Origin: Sphingobacterium griseoflavum
Lineage (GTDB): Bacteria; Bacteroidota; Bacteroidia; Sphingobacteriales; Sphingobacteriaceae
Direction: 5' to 3'
Assembly (NCBI RefSeq): GCF_014653155.1
Contig: NZ_BNAF01000001.1
Coordinates: 62,001 to 126,000, forward strand
DNA: 64,000 nucleotides
Shown: piece by piece, positions 42,235 to 51,647 of the stretch
How the letters are laid out: the number at the start of each line of letters is the position of its first letter
Position numbering within the stretch: the stretch's first letter is position 1
The notes under the pieces: model-generated
Told to the model about the DNA's origin: nothing
Seen by the model: the letters and a program-made list of their open reading frames with translations, nothing else
Databases searched by the model: none
Translations under genes and position numbers: made by a program

Positions 42235-45200
42235 ATGTATAATAATCGGTTTCGGAAGAGCTGTGTTTTCTGGATAGCAAATATCTTCACCCTTGGTTGC
42301 CACGTTGGCAGCAAATTCCACATCATTTTCAGGGCCAACATTTTTCGCCAAGTGCACACGACGGTCGTTTTTCTGTTATTGGCCGTTTCGGCTTTTGCCC
42401 AGCGTGTAAGCCTATCCCATCAAAATGCCTCGTTGCCCACGATTTTTCAGGATATTCGGCGACAGACGAATATGGACTTCGTATTTGAAACGAGCCAAGT
42501 AAGCAAATGGCCTGCCACAACAATCCAAGTAAAAGACAGGCCGTTAAGCGAAGTTTTAGCCATGCTTTTAACCGACAAAAATCTACAGTACCAAATAGAC
42601 AACCGCATCATCACCATCAGGTCGCGATCGAAAGCTACCCCTGTCGCGCAACGGCGCATCGCTAGCCAGCAGGATGTGGAAGTAGTGGGGTCCGTAAGCG
42701 CTGGAGAACAAAATCTTTATGGTGTCACCGTGTCCGTAAAGGGGCGCACGTCAGGATCAACGACCACCGATGCAAATGGTCGATACATTATTGTAGTACC
42801 ACTTCACGCTACGCTGCTGTTTTCGCATGTGGGTTATAAAACAGTAGAAAAGACGCTTGGTGACGATCATCGTATGGATGTCATTATGGAAAAAGAGAAC
42901 AATATTGAAGAAGTGGTTGTGGTAGGCTTCGGTACGCAAAAAAAAGTAAGTGTCGTTGGAGCACTGGAATCGGTGAAGCCCGAAGAACTTAGAATTCCAT
43001 CTGCAAACCTATCCAATGCTCTTGCGGGGCGTCTTGCGGGGGTGATTGCCGTGCAAAGAAGTGGAGAGCCCGGCGCCGATGGAGCCAGCTTTTATGTTCG
43101 TGGTATATCCACATTTAGCGGCGCAACAAACCCGTTGATCCTTCTAGATGGTGTGTCCATCACGCAAGACGACTTCAATGCTATTGCGCCCGAAACAATA
43201 GAAAGTGTCTCGCTACTGCAGGATGCTACGGCTACGGCAATTTTCGGTACACGAGGCGCCAATGGTGTACTCATTGTAACCACGAAATCTGGAAAAAACC
43301 TAGATAAACCTCGTGTTTACGTGCGGTCGCAATCGCAGCTGTCAAGGCCTACAACTATCCCCAATTTTGTGGATGGAGCCACGTATATGGAGCTTTTTAA
43401 CGAAACGGTGGCTGGGCGAGGGACGGGCGAGCCATTATATACGCAAGAACGCATTGATGGTACCAGAAATCGATTGGATCCCTATGTTTTTCCGGATGTC
43501 AACTGGCTAGAGGAGATGTTTAAGCCCCATACCATAAACAACGAGTTAAATTTTAATATTCAGGGAGGTGGATCAAAAGTCGGATATTTTTTAAGTGCCA
43601 CAGGCAATAATAGCAATGGTATCTTGCGGAATTTCAATGTCAATTCTTTTGACAACAATATTAATGTCAACCGGTATAGCTTTCAAAACAATATCAACGC
43701 CGATGTAACTCCCACTACAAAAGTCGCGCTGAAGTTAAATGCGCAATTACGGGATTATGCGGGCCCCGCAAGAACGGCTTCAAGTCTGTACGGCGACGTT
43801 ATGAACGTAAATCCTGTCGATTTCCCTATTATGTTTCCTATGACCTCGGCGGATCGTCGCGATGTGCAGTATGGCGGAAGAGCAGGCGGTACCTTTAATA
43901 ACGGCTTTCGCAATCCTTTTGGAGATATGGTCAATGGCTACTTGGACGGCTTCGAAAGCACCGTTTTGATTACCATAGATGGGGCGCAAAAACTAGATTT
44001 TGTAACAAAGGGATTGGAGTTTAAAGCCTTGGCATCCTTCAAAAATTATAGTCAGACCTTTGTCAGGCGAAATAGCGGCTATAACCAATTTATGGTGAAT
44101 GATTTTCGCGTTAACCCCGCAGGTCAATACGAATATGAACTGCAGATGGTAGGACAGCCGCAAAATCTGGCATTGGGAACAGCTACTGAAAGCAACGGCA
44201 ATCGGGAAACCTACTGGCAGCCATCTATAGATTACAATAGAAAATTTGGTGCGCATGATGTTTCGGCCATGATCCTTTATAACCAAACCGATTACAACAA
44301 TAACGCGCCCACGAACAACAATTTGATTGAGTCTTTGCCGCATAGACGGCAAGGAATAACGGCCAGAACAACTTATGGTTATCAAGATAGATATCTTGTC
44401 GAATTTAACTTTGCGTACAACGGATCTGAGAATTTTGCGGCTGGATATCGATGGGGGTTTTTTCCTTCTGTCGGACTTGGGTATGTGTTGAGCAATGAAA
44501 AGTTCTTTCAGCAGTTATTGCCCAGTGTGAGTTTGTTGAAATTTCGAGGTACGTGGGGACAGGTGGGAAATGATCTAATTGGTGGTGCTCGATTTCCATA
44601 TCTATCAGACCTCAATCTTACTGGAACAAGCTTCACGACCGGCATAGATCAGAATACCAATTACAGTGGACCAACTTACCTCCAGTTTGCAAACCCGTTG
44701 ATGACTTGGGAGCACGCCGACAAGAAAAATTTAGGACTGGACCTAAGTTTCTTAAACAAAACACATTTTGTAATCAATTTTTTCCAAGAAGATCGCACAA
44801 ATATTTTTGCCGACATATCGACCACGATTCCAGGAGTTTTCGGAACTTCAGGCACACGTGTTTTCAGTAATGTTGGGGAAGTGCGGAACCGAGGTTTCGA
44901 TATGTCGTTGGAGCACGGTGCCAAACTCGGACAGAATTGGAATCTATCCATGCGCGGCACCTTTACTTTCGCTCGCAATACGATCGTCAAAAATAATGAG
45001 CCGGCGTTTACGCGCTATCAAAATCTTTCCGCTATTGGTCATCCAATCGGTACACCATTGGGTTATGTTGCTGAAAGGCTATTTATTGATCAAGCTGAAA
45101 TAGATAACCACGCGACCCAGCAATTGGGGGGATTTGTGGCGGCGGGAGATATCAAATATACGAATGTAACTGCAGATATAGACGGTCTAGCCATTATAAA

Positions 45201-45690
45201 TGGTGATGATCGTGTTCGGATGGGATACCCCGCGGTGCCTGAAATCACTTATGGGTTAAGCACGACATTGCGCTATAAGAAATTAGATCTATCTTTCCTA
45301 TTGCAAGGCGTGGGTCGAACATCATTTATGCTGGGAGGTTTTCACCCCTTCGGAACGCAGGGGATACGAAATGTTTTGCAGTTTATCGCGGATGAGCGAT
45401 GGACTCCTGAAAATCCGAATGTTTTTGCATCGTATCCACGGCTTAGTAAACTGGATAATCCCAATAATACGCAAGCCTCAACATACTGGCTGCGCGACGC
45501 TTCCTTTCTCAAGCTTCGAAGTGCCGAAATTGGTTATTCCTACAAATTTGTCCGAGCGTTCGCCAGTGGATTCAACTTATTGACGTTTTCTAAATTTAAG
45601 CTATGGGATCCCGAACAGGGGGGTGGAAATGGATTGGGGTACCCTACCCAGCAAGTTTTTAACCTTGGATTACAAATGCGTTTCAATTAA
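42235..45690 (+). CDS. susC: SusC/RagA TonB-dependent outer-membrane transporter with STN domain
   Basis: 1151 residues. A 38-residue hydrophilic and hydrophobic leader precedes the signal segment VVFLLLAVSAFAQ, so it is longer than usual, but the first in-frame ATG is used. STN (secretin/TonB N-terminal) domain: residues about 60-110, VSLSHQNASLPTIFQDIRRQTNMDFVFE. CarboxypepD-regulatory-like domain: about 150-222. TonB box and plug: EEVVVVGFGTQKKVSVVGALE, then SNALAGRLAGVIAVQRSGEPGADGASFYVRG. A 22-strand barrel ends GLGYPTQQVFNLGLQMRFN. The STN domain signals to FecR. susD follows after 16 bases. Confidence 0.94.
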   Translation: MYNNRFRKSCVFWIANIFTLGCHVGSKFHIIFRANIFRQVHTTVVFLLLAVSAFAQRVSLSHQNASLPTIFQDIRRQTNMDFVFETSQVSKWPATTIQVKDRPLSEVLAMLLTDKNLQYQIDNRIITIRSRSKATPVAQRRIASQQDVEVVGSVSAGEQNLYGVTVSVKGRTSGSTTTDANGRYIIVVPLHATLLFSHVGYKTVEKTLGDDHRMDVIMEKENNIEEVVVVGFGTQKKVSVVGALESVKPEELRIPSANLSNALAGRLAGVIAVQRSGEPGADGASFYVRGISTFSGATNPLILLDGVSITQDDFNAIAPETIESVSLLQDATATAIFGTRGANGVLIVTTKSGKNLDKPRVYVRSQSQLSRPTTIPNFVDGATYMELFNETVAGRGTGEPLYTQERIDGTRNRLDPYVFPDVNWLEEMFKPHTINNELNFNIQGGGSKVGYFLSATGNNSNGILRNFNVNSFDNNINVNRYSFQNNINADVTPTTKVALKLNAQLRDYAGPARTASSLYGDVMNVNPVDFPIMFPMTSADRRDVQYGGRAGGTFNNGFRNPFGDMVNGYLDGFESTVLITIDGAQKLDFVTKGLEFKALASFKNYSQTFVRRNSGYNQFMVNDFRVNPAGQYEYELQMVGQPQNLALGTATESNGNRETYWQPSIDYNRKFGAHDVSAMILYNQTDYNNNAPTNNNLIESLPHRRQGITARTTYGYQDRYLVEFNFAYNGSENFAAGYRWGFFPSVGLGYVLSNEKFFQQLLPSVSLLKFRGTWGQVGNDLIGGARFPYLSDLNLTGTSFTTGIDQNTNYSGPTYLQFANPLMTWEHADKKNLGLDLSFLNKTHFVINFFQEDRTNIFADISTTIPGVFGTSGTRVFSNVGEVRNRGFDMSLEHGAKLGQNWNLSMRGTFTFARNTIVKNNEPAFTRYQNLSAIGHPIGTPLGYVAERLFIDQAEIDNHATQQLGGFVAAGDIKYTNVTADIDGLAIINGDDRVRMGYPAVPEITYGLSTTLRYKKLDLSFLLQGVGRTSFMLGGFHPFGTQGIRNVLQFIADERWTPENPNVFASYPRLSKLDNPNNTQASTYWLRDASFLKLRSAEIGYSYKFVRAFASGFNLLTFSKFKLWDPEQGGGNGLGYPTQQVFNLGLQMRFN

Positions 45691-45706
45691 CAACATAACA
45701 GCAATT

Positions 45707-47542
45707 ATGAAAAAGAACCTATATTTATCTGGACTTATAGCAATCGCCGCAATGCTCATTGCTGCAATTTCTGCCTGCACCAATTTTCTGGATATCGTTC
45801 CTGATGAGCGCCCAATTGAGGCGGATGCCTTTCGAGACCCCAACGCGGCAAGGGGAATGTTATATTCGTGCTATGCACATATCCCTAATTCACGGGTAGG
45901 GGCGTCAAGTCTTGATCTACGCACAGCTGACGAGATTACCACGTCTTTCGAGCACGCTGTTTTTGCCCGATTTCCTAGAGGCAATTATTCTGCATCGGAC
46001 CCCGTTATTTCGTATTGGAATGATCTTTATAGAGGGATTCGACAATGCTACATATTACTGCGAAATATTGATAATGTGCCGGGGATATCCGCAGAAGATG
46101 CGGCGACGTACAAGGCTGAGGCCGATTTTTTAATTGGCTTTTTCCACTTTCTTCTGATTCGTATGTATGGGCCAATAGTGATTGCTGACCGCGAGTTCGA
46201 CATCAATATGCCTACCTCAAATTATCCAGTAAGATCTCCGTACGATGTCTGTGTTGATTTTGTTGTCGCAAAAATGGATGAAGCAGCGGAAAGATTGCCG
46301 ACTGTGCAGGCCGCTGATAGTTATGGGCGAGCCACTTCGGTGATTGCACTTGCGATCAAGGCACGTATGCTTTTGTATGCGGCATCGCCGTTGTTTAATG
46401 GGGGAGGGGCCGCTCGTGGGAGTTTGTATGAAGGGTTTAAGGATCTGGATGGTACGGAATTGATTGCTACTACCTTTGTCGCAAATAAATGGAATCGTGC
46501 GGCACAGGCTGCTCTAGAAGCGATAGAGGCTGCGGAAGCTGCAGGCTTCCGTCTGTACCAAAATAGTGGTTACCCCACGGCGCTTCCGTCTGATCCGATC
46601 GAGAAGGATTTGAGGCTCGTGTATATTGATAAGGTCAACTCTCGGGAGGTGATATGGGGGGAAACCCGCCGAGAAGGTGTTTATGATCATCAGAATAATA
46701 CGACGCCCTTTTTGACTGGGGCGCAAGGGGCGGCGTTCAATGGGCTCTCACCTACGTTGATGATGGTCGAATCCTTTTATACAAAAAGCGGCTTGCCGAT
46801 TGATAAAGACCCTGCATTTAACTATGCGGACCGTTACAAGATGGTTGCTGGACCAAATGGCAATACGCTCTCCCTAAACCTTGAGCGAGAACCTCGATTC
46901 AATGCTTGGATTGCCTACCATAACAGCTATTATGAAGTAACGCGTGGCACCGCGAATCAGGTGCTGGTGAGGTTTAGGAGAAATGATAATTGCGGTATAC
47001 AAGGCCGCTCCAACAACTATTCGCCCACCGGTTATCTAAACAAAAAGGGAGTAGCTCCTGAACTAAATCAAAGCCGTCTCCAAGTGTCGGTGCACTATCC
47101 CTGGCCTGTTATTCGGTTGGCCGAGCTGTATCTAAATTATGCGGAGGCCCTAATAGAAAGTGGTCAAAATCTGTCCACTGCAAAGTCCTATATCGACCGT
47201 GTGCGAGTTCGCGCCGGAATTCCCACTATCGATCAATCGTGGGCACCTATTGGAGGAGCCAATACACAGGTGCTATTGCGTGCCATCGTGCGCCAGGAGC
47301 GGACAATTGAACTTTACCTAGAAAATCACCGGTTTTGGGATGTGAGAAGGTGGATGATTGCCGAAGATTTTCTGAACAAGCAGGCTGAAGGAATGAATAT
47401 TCAAGGTGTAAACGATCAAGAGTTTTTTAAGGTTACTACAGTTCCGTTTCCGAGAGATTTTACCCAAAGAAATTACTTGATGCCTATTCCGCAGGCGGAA
47501 ATCAATCGTAACGAGCGTTTGGTTCAAAACCCAGGATATTGA
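45707..47542 (+). CDS. susD: SusD/RagB nutrient-binding outer-membrane lipoprotein
   Basis: 611 residues from MKKNLYLSGLIA (a longer frame from 45623 overlaps susC and is rejected). The lipobox ISAC gives a surface lipoprotein. N-terminal NFLDIVPDERP, TPR-helical scaffold (YKAEADFLIGFFHFLLIRMYGPIVI, AIKARMLLYAASPLFNG) and the C-terminal conserved IRLAELYLNYAEALIESGQ, ERTIELYLENHRFWDVRRW and PQAEINRNERLVQNPGY confirm the family. It caps the SusC barrel and selects the glycan ligand. Confidence 0.94.
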   Translation: MKKNLYLSGLIAIAAMLIAAISACTNFLDIVPDERPIEADAFRDPNAARGMLYSCYAHIPNSRVGASSLDLRTADEITTSFEHAVFARFPRGNYSASDPVISYWNDLYRGIRQCYILLRNIDNVPGISAEDAATYKAEADFLIGFFHFLLIRMYGPIVIADREFDINMPTSNYPVRSPYDVCVDFVVAKMDEAAERLPTVQAADSYGRATSVIALAIKARMLLYAASPLFNGGGAARGSLYEGFKDLDGTELIATTFVANKWNRAAQAALEAIEAAEAAGFRLYQNSGYPTALPSDPIEKDLRLVYIDKVNSREVIWGETRREGVYDHQNNTTPFLTGAQGAAFNGLSPTLMMVESFYTKSGLPIDKDPAFNYADRYKMVAGPNGNTLSLNLEREPRFNAWIAYHNSYYEVTRGTANQVLVRFRRNDNCGIQGRSNNYSPTGYLNKKGVAPELNQSRLQVSVHYPWPVIRLAELYLNYAEALIESGQNLSTAKSYIDRVRVRAGIPTIDQSWAPIGGANTQVLLRAIVRQERTIELYLENHRFWDVRRWMIAEDFLNKQAEGMNIQGVNDQEFFKVTTVPFPRDFTQRNYLMPIPQAEINRNERLVQNPGY

Positions 47543-47676
47543 TTTGGAGATACTTAAACCCGGTATCTTGCAAGAGCTCTCTTGCATTCGGAATACATCT
47601 TAAATTGGGTGAGCTAACGTCGAAGAGCCATTCCAATGTTGAGGAGATGTAGGCAATAGCATATTATTTCCTTGCT

Positions 47677-47712
47677 AATCTGCTCTTTTTGTTCGTGCAA
47701 AAAGAGCAGATT
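47677..47712 (+). terminator. Terminator of susCD
   Basis: Arms AATCTGCTCTTTTTG (47677-47691) and CAAAAAGAGCAGATT (47698-47712) pair perfectly over 15 bp with a 6-nt loop, TTCGTG, and are followed by TTTG. It lies 134 bases after susD. A near copy lies at 49486-49517. Confidence 0.8.
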
Positions 47713-47724
47713 TTGCTTTATTCA

Positions 47725-47734
47725 AAACGTTTGC
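47725..47734. promoter_or_regulatory. AAACGTTTGC site after susD
   Basis: The reverse complement GCAAACGTTT is identical over 10 bases to the centre of the palindrome at 40035-40050. It lies between the susCD terminator and the GH29 gene. Confidence 0.35.
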
Positions 47735-47874
47735 CTGCTGACGACAAGATTGCAGATAGCTTGATTTGCTAATCTTTCGAGGCAGTGGTTATGGCGTTTT
47801 ATGCAGTTTAGCATGTGAATATCACGGCGTGGGATGCATAGTTTTTATCCCTTCTTTTGTCTTGATTTATTTTA

Positions 47875-47892
47875 ACACAAACGATTGTTTTG
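47875..47892. promoter_or_regulatory. ACACAAACGATTGTTTTG site before the fucosidase gene
   Basis: It shares the 9-mer ACACAAACG with the sigma-gene palindrome in reverse complement. The core CAAACGATTG is an 8-of-10 palindrome. It lies about 90 bases before the GH29 ATG, where an operator would be expected. Confidence 0.35.
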
Positions 47893-47979
47893 ATTTTTAT
47901 TTGCTGTTATTGCACATTATTATTTGTTTTTATATTGTTATTTATTATTTTCGAAATAAAAATAACCAATAAACATAAT

Positions 47980-49371
47980 ATGATTTCAAAGAGAAAAATT
48001 TTACAGCTTTGTTCCTTAATCGCCCTTACCACATGGTCGCTGTCGGGACACGCGCAAACCGAAACCACGCCAAAATGGGCCAAAGAAACGGTGGAAGAGA
48101 AAGCAAAACGCTTGGAGTGGTGGACCCACGATCGGTTCGGCATGTTTATCCACTGGGGTTTGTATGCGGTTGCTGGACGGCACGAATGGGTTCAAAGTCG
48201 TGAGCGGATAAGTAAACAAGATTACCAAAAATACTTTGATAACTTTGATCCAGATATGTATGATCCCGTGCAATGGGCACAACAAGCGAAGGCCGCCGGT
48301 ATGAAGTATGTGGTCATTACGACTAAACACCATGAAGGTTTTTGCTTATGGGACACGCAATACTCCGATTATAAGGTGACCAATACGGCTTATGGAAAAG
48401 ATTTATTAAAGCCTTTCGTCGATGCTTTTCGCGCGGCTGGCATTCGCATCGGCTTCTATTACTCGCTCATTGACTGGCATCACCCAGACTATATCTACGA
48501 TCACACCCATCCGCCAACACCTGTTAAGCCGGAGGAAAGGGATCAAGCCAATGCCGGACGAGACATGAAGAAGTACCAGCAATATATGCAGAATCAAATC
48601 ACTGAGCTGTTGACCAACTATGGGCAGATCGATGAGTTGTTTTTTGATTTCTCCTATCAAGGCAAAGGACACGACGATTGGGATGCCGAAAGTCTGTTGA
48701 AACTTGTCCGGAAATTGCAGCCGCAGATTATCGTGAATGATCGCCTAGACCTTGACCATACCAGTTGGGGTTGGGATTACAAGACACCCGAGCAGGTCAT
48801 GCCCAAAGAGTGGGTTAAGGTAGATGGGCGAAAGGTTCCTTGGGAAACGTGCCAAACATTTTCCGGATCATGGGGATACTACCGAGATGAGTACTCGTGG
48901 AAAAGTACGAGACAATTGGTGGCTATGTTGATAGAAGTTGTGAGTAAAGGTGGTAATCTGCTTTTGAATGTCGGGCCAACGAGTAGGGGAAATTTTGATA
49001 CGCGGGCTACGGAAAGGTTGGTGGGTATGGGTGAGTGGATGCGGTATAATAGTCGGTCGATATACGGATGTACCGAGGCGCCAGCAACGCTAGCGCGGCC
49101 TGATAATTGTATGCTTACCTATAATGAAAAAACCAACAGACTATATATCCACGTATTGCAATGGCCTGTCAGGTCTTTGCATTTGCAAGGGTATAAGGAT
49201 AAGATAAAGTATGCACAGCTGCTAAATGACGGATCAGAGATCAAATACCGAACAACTTCCACTGGCGGGAGCCATACGGCGGAAACAACGGCTGAGGGCG
49301 ACGTTGTTTTGGAATTGCCCGTACAACATCCCCATACCGAAATCCCGGTCATAGAAATTATGCTCAAGTAA
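47980..49371 (+). CDS. GH29 alpha-L-fucosidase
   Basis: 463 residues from MISKRKILQL, with a signal peptide cut near GHAQ; a longer frame from 47890 only adds AT-rich codons. The (beta/alpha)8 barrel shows RFGMFIHWGLYAVAGRHEW, TTKHHEGFCLWDTQYSDYKV, GIRIGFYYSLIDWHHPDY and a putative nucleophile Asp223 in LFFDFSY, followed by IIVNDRL and WGYYRDE. A C-terminal beta sandwich closes the protein. It would remove alpha-linked fucose from glycans taken up or bound by the adjacent SusCD, in periplasm or at the surface. Linkage specificity is not predictable. Confidence 0.92.
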   Translation: MISKRKILQLCSLIALTTWSLSGHAQTETTPKWAKETVEEKAKRLEWWTHDRFGMFIHWGLYAVAGRHEWVQSRERISKQDYQKYFDNFDPDMYDPVQWAQQAKAAGMKYVVITTKHHEGFCLWDTQYSDYKVTNTAYGKDLLKPFVDAFRAAGIRIGFYYSLIDWHHPDYIYDHTHPPTPVKPEERDQANAGRDMKKYQQYMQNQITELLTNYGQIDELFFDFSYQGKGHDDWDAESLLKLVRKLQPQIIVNDRLDLDHTSWGWDYKTPEQVMPKEWVKVDGRKVPWETCQTFSGSWGYYRDEYSWKSTRQLVAMLIEVVSKGGNLLLNVGPTSRGNFDTRATERLVGMGEWMRYNSRSIYGCTEAPATLARPDNCMLTYNEKTNRLYIHVLQWPVRSLHLQGYKDKIKYAQLLNDGSEIKYRTTSTGGSHTAETTAEGDVVLELPVQHPHTEIPVIEIMLK

Positions 49372-49485
49372 TCACATGATTTTTGCCTCATGGGCTCCTG
49401 ATCTTCAGCTGCGTTGATCTTCCCGATTCAACAACCTCGCTTAGCACGCTTTGATGATGCGCATAAATTTTCTAAAACCAACTAT

Positions 49486-49517
49486 TCTGCTATTTTTGTG
49501 TACGCAAAAATAGCAGA
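49486..49517 (+). promoter_or_regulatory. 32-bp palindrome with -7 box TATTTTTG before ubiD
   Basis: TCTGCTATTTTTG (49486-49498) pairs perfectly with CAAAAATAGCAGA (49505-49517), and the ATG of the next gene follows one base later. The left arm holds an exact -7 box (49491-49498) and the right arm its mirror on the minus strand. It is nearly identical to the susCD terminator hairpin. Confidence 0.5.
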
Positions 49518-49518
49518 T

Positions 49519-51357
49519 ATGGGGTACAAAAGTTTGGCAGAATGTGTAGTGGATTTGGAAAGACATGGACATTTGGTTCGTATCAAAGATGAGGTGGATC
49601 CTTATTTGGAGATGGCTGCCATACACATGCGCGTGTTCGATGTGGAAGGGCCTGCATTACTGTTTGAGAACATCAAGGGATCGAAGTTTCCAGCCGTTTC
49701 GAATTTGTTTGGTACACTCGATCGGTCAAAATTTATGTTTCGTGATACGCTGGATCACGTCAAGAAATTGGTCGATGTGAAGATGAATCCTATGTCGGTA
49801 TTGAAAAAGCCCTTGGACTATGTTGGCTCATCCATGGTGGCCTTGGGAGCATTGCCATGGCGTAAACGAGCGGGATCGCCAATCCTTTACGGACAAACGC
49901 AGATCTCGGAGCTGCCGCAGATCGTTAATTGGCCGATGGATGGTGGGGCCTTCGTGACCATGCCGCAGGTGTATTCGGAAGATATCGAGCGGCCGGGCAT
50001 CATGCAGGCTAATTTGGGCATGTATCGTATACAGCTGTCAGGTAATGACTACACGCCAAATGCCGAAATCGGCCTGCATTACCAGCTGCATAGAGGGATC
50101 GGTGTTCACCAAACGAAGGCTAATGCATTGGGAAGGCCGCTCAAAGTGAGTGTCTTTGTCGGTGGGCCGCCTTCGCATCCACTTTCTGCTGTAATGCCAC
50201 TTCCCGAAGGTTTATCGGAAATGATATTTGCGGGCGCTTTGGGTAACCGGAGGTTTCGTTATTTTTATGATGACGAAGGATTCTGTGTATCGTCGGATGC
50301 CGATTTTGTTATTACCGGTACGGTTTATCCGCACGAGAACAAACTGGAAGGCCCATTCGGGGATCATATCGGCTACTACAGTTTGACCCATCCCTTCCCG
50401 TTGATGAAGGTGCATCGGGTGTATCATCGCAAAAACCCTATCTGGTCATTCACCGTGGTAGGGCGGCCACCGCAGGAAGATACGAGTTTTGGCGCACTAA
50501 TCCATGAAATTACCGGTAACGCTATACCGCAGCAGATTGCTGGCCTGCATGCTGTACATGCTGTCGATCCTGCTGGGGTGCACCCCCTGTTGTTTGCTAT
50601 TGGGAGTGAGCGTTATACACCCTATCAGCAAGTGGATCGTCCACAAGAGCTTTTGACTATTGCCAACCAGATTTTGGGAACGAACCAGTTGAGCTTGGCG
50701 AAATATCTTTTTATATCGGCATACGCTGATAATCCCACCTTGGACATTCATCATATCGAGGAGTTTATGACGCACATGCTCGAACGGATTGATTTTTCCA
50801 GAGATGTGCATTTTCAAACCAATACCACAATCGATACATTGGACTACTCGGGCGATGGGCTGAACGCCGGATCGAAAGTAACCTTTGCTGCTGTAGGACG
50901 CAAGAAGCGCGATCTGTTAACGGAGCTGCCAGCGGGACTGGATCTGCCCAGACCTTTTAATCAGGCTAAGTTGGCGCTGCCCGGTATTTTGGTATTGGAT
51001 GGCAGGGCTTTCACTGATTATGGAGAAGAAAGCAAAATCATCGATGCTTGGGGCAAGGCCGGTGAAGGGATTGCATGGGAAGGCATACAGATGGTAGTTC
51101 TGGTTGATGATGCTGATTTCGTCACCCAAAGTGTAAACAATTTCGTATGGGTTACCTTTACACGTAGTAATCCTGCTTACGATATATACGGCGTGGATAG
51201 TTTTACGGCCCATAAACACTGGGGATGTCGCGGACCTTTGATCATCGATGCGCGTACGAAGCCCCATCATGCGCCAGCTTTGATAAAAGATGAGTCTGTG
51301 GAACGTCGGATTGACCGTCTAGCCGTAAAAGGGAAACCTTTGCACGGTATACTGTAG
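49519..51357 (+). CDS. UbiD-family decarboxylase
   Basis: 612 residues from MGYKSLAECVVDLERHGHLVRI; a TTG-initiated longer frame runs through the palindrome and is rejected. It shows AAIHMRVFDVEGPALLFENIKG, the GNDYTPNAEIGLHYQLHRGIGVHQTKA prFMN-binding loop, GGPPSHPLSAVMPLPEGLSE, the E-R-E region with GTVYPHENKLEGPFGDHIGYYSLTHPFPLMKVHRVYHRKNPIWSFTVVGRPPQEDT, and the C-terminal HWGCRGPLIIDARTKPHHAPALIKD. UbiD enzymes need prenylated FMN from a UbiX-type partner, which is not in the window. The substrate could be a menaquinone precursor or an aromatic acid. Confidence 0.9.
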   Translation: MGYKSLAECVVDLERHGHLVRIKDEVDPYLEMAAIHMRVFDVEGPALLFENIKGSKFPAVSNLFGTLDRSKFMFRDTLDHVKKLVDVKMNPMSVLKKPLDYVGSSMVALGALPWRKRAGSPILYGQTQISELPQIVNWPMDGGAFVTMPQVYSEDIERPGIMQANLGMYRIQLSGNDYTPNAEIGLHYQLHRGIGVHQTKANALGRPLKVSVFVGGPPSHPLSAVMPLPEGLSEMIFAGALGNRRFRYFYDDEGFCVSSDADFVITGTVYPHENKLEGPFGDHIGYYSLTHPFPLMKVHRVYHRKNPIWSFTVVGRPPQEDTSFGALIHEITGNAIPQQIAGLHAVHAVDPAGVHPLLFAIGSERYTPYQQVDRPQELLTIANQILGTNQLSLAKYLFISAYADNPTLDIHHIEEFMTHMLERIDFSRDVHFQTNTTIDTLDYSGDGLNAGSKVTFAAVGRKKRDLLTELPAGLDLPRPFNQAKLALPGILVLDGRAFTDYGEESKIIDAWGKAGEGIAWEGIQMVVLVDDADFVTQSVNNFVWVTFTRSNPAYDIYGVDSFTAHKHWGCRGPLIIDARTKPHHAPALIKDESVERRIDRLAVKGKPLHGIL

Positions 51358-51376
51358 CATGCCATTTCGTTGACGG

Positions 51377-51405
51377 AAAGCCAAGTTGACCAATTACTTG
51401 GCTTT
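51377..51405 (+). terminator. Terminator of the UbiD-family gene
   Basis: AAAGCCAAGT and ACTTGGCTTT pair over 10 bp around a 9-nt loop and run into TTTTTG, 20 bases after the stop. Bases 51406-51647 are AT-rich and hold only the asnB leader. Confidence 0.8.
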
Positions 51406-51647
51406 TTGTTTTCCATACCCGTCTGTATACCAGTTACAGTTTTAAAAGCTGTCTTTTTCAACGTAGTCAATCGTTTGCTCTGTGTGTTAATAAAAAGCTA
51501 TTTTGTGTGTGGAATTGTTAATTTTATATTTGAATTGTTGTTTTATTTTTAATAAAAAACATAAAATATTATGAATTTAATTTTTTAATACTTTTCTTTG
51601 TATAGAGATTGTAATTAACGTAGAGAACAGTATTAAAAAATTATTTT

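Larger units (their letters stand above)
47543..47979. other. susD-GH29 intergenic region with terminator and palindromes
   Basis: These 437 bases hold an 8-bp inverted repeat TGCAAGAG/CTCTTGCA around a CT centre (47569-47586), the terminator hairpin at 47677-47712, AAACGTTTGC at 47725-47734 and ACACAAACGATTG at 47875-47887. From 47880 on it is AT-rich and holds the GH29 promoter, where no perfect TAnnTTTG can be seen. No gene is found. Confidence 0.5.

Noticed and set aside
47569..47586. TGCAAGAG/CTCTTGCA repeat as a terminator
   Set aside because: A 2-base centre cannot form a hairpin loop and there is no U-run. It might be an operator, but nothing supports that.
49414..49518. TTG-initiated extension of the UbiD-family gene
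   Set aside because: It runs through the palindrome and -7 box, and ATG at 49519 gives the standard N-terminus.
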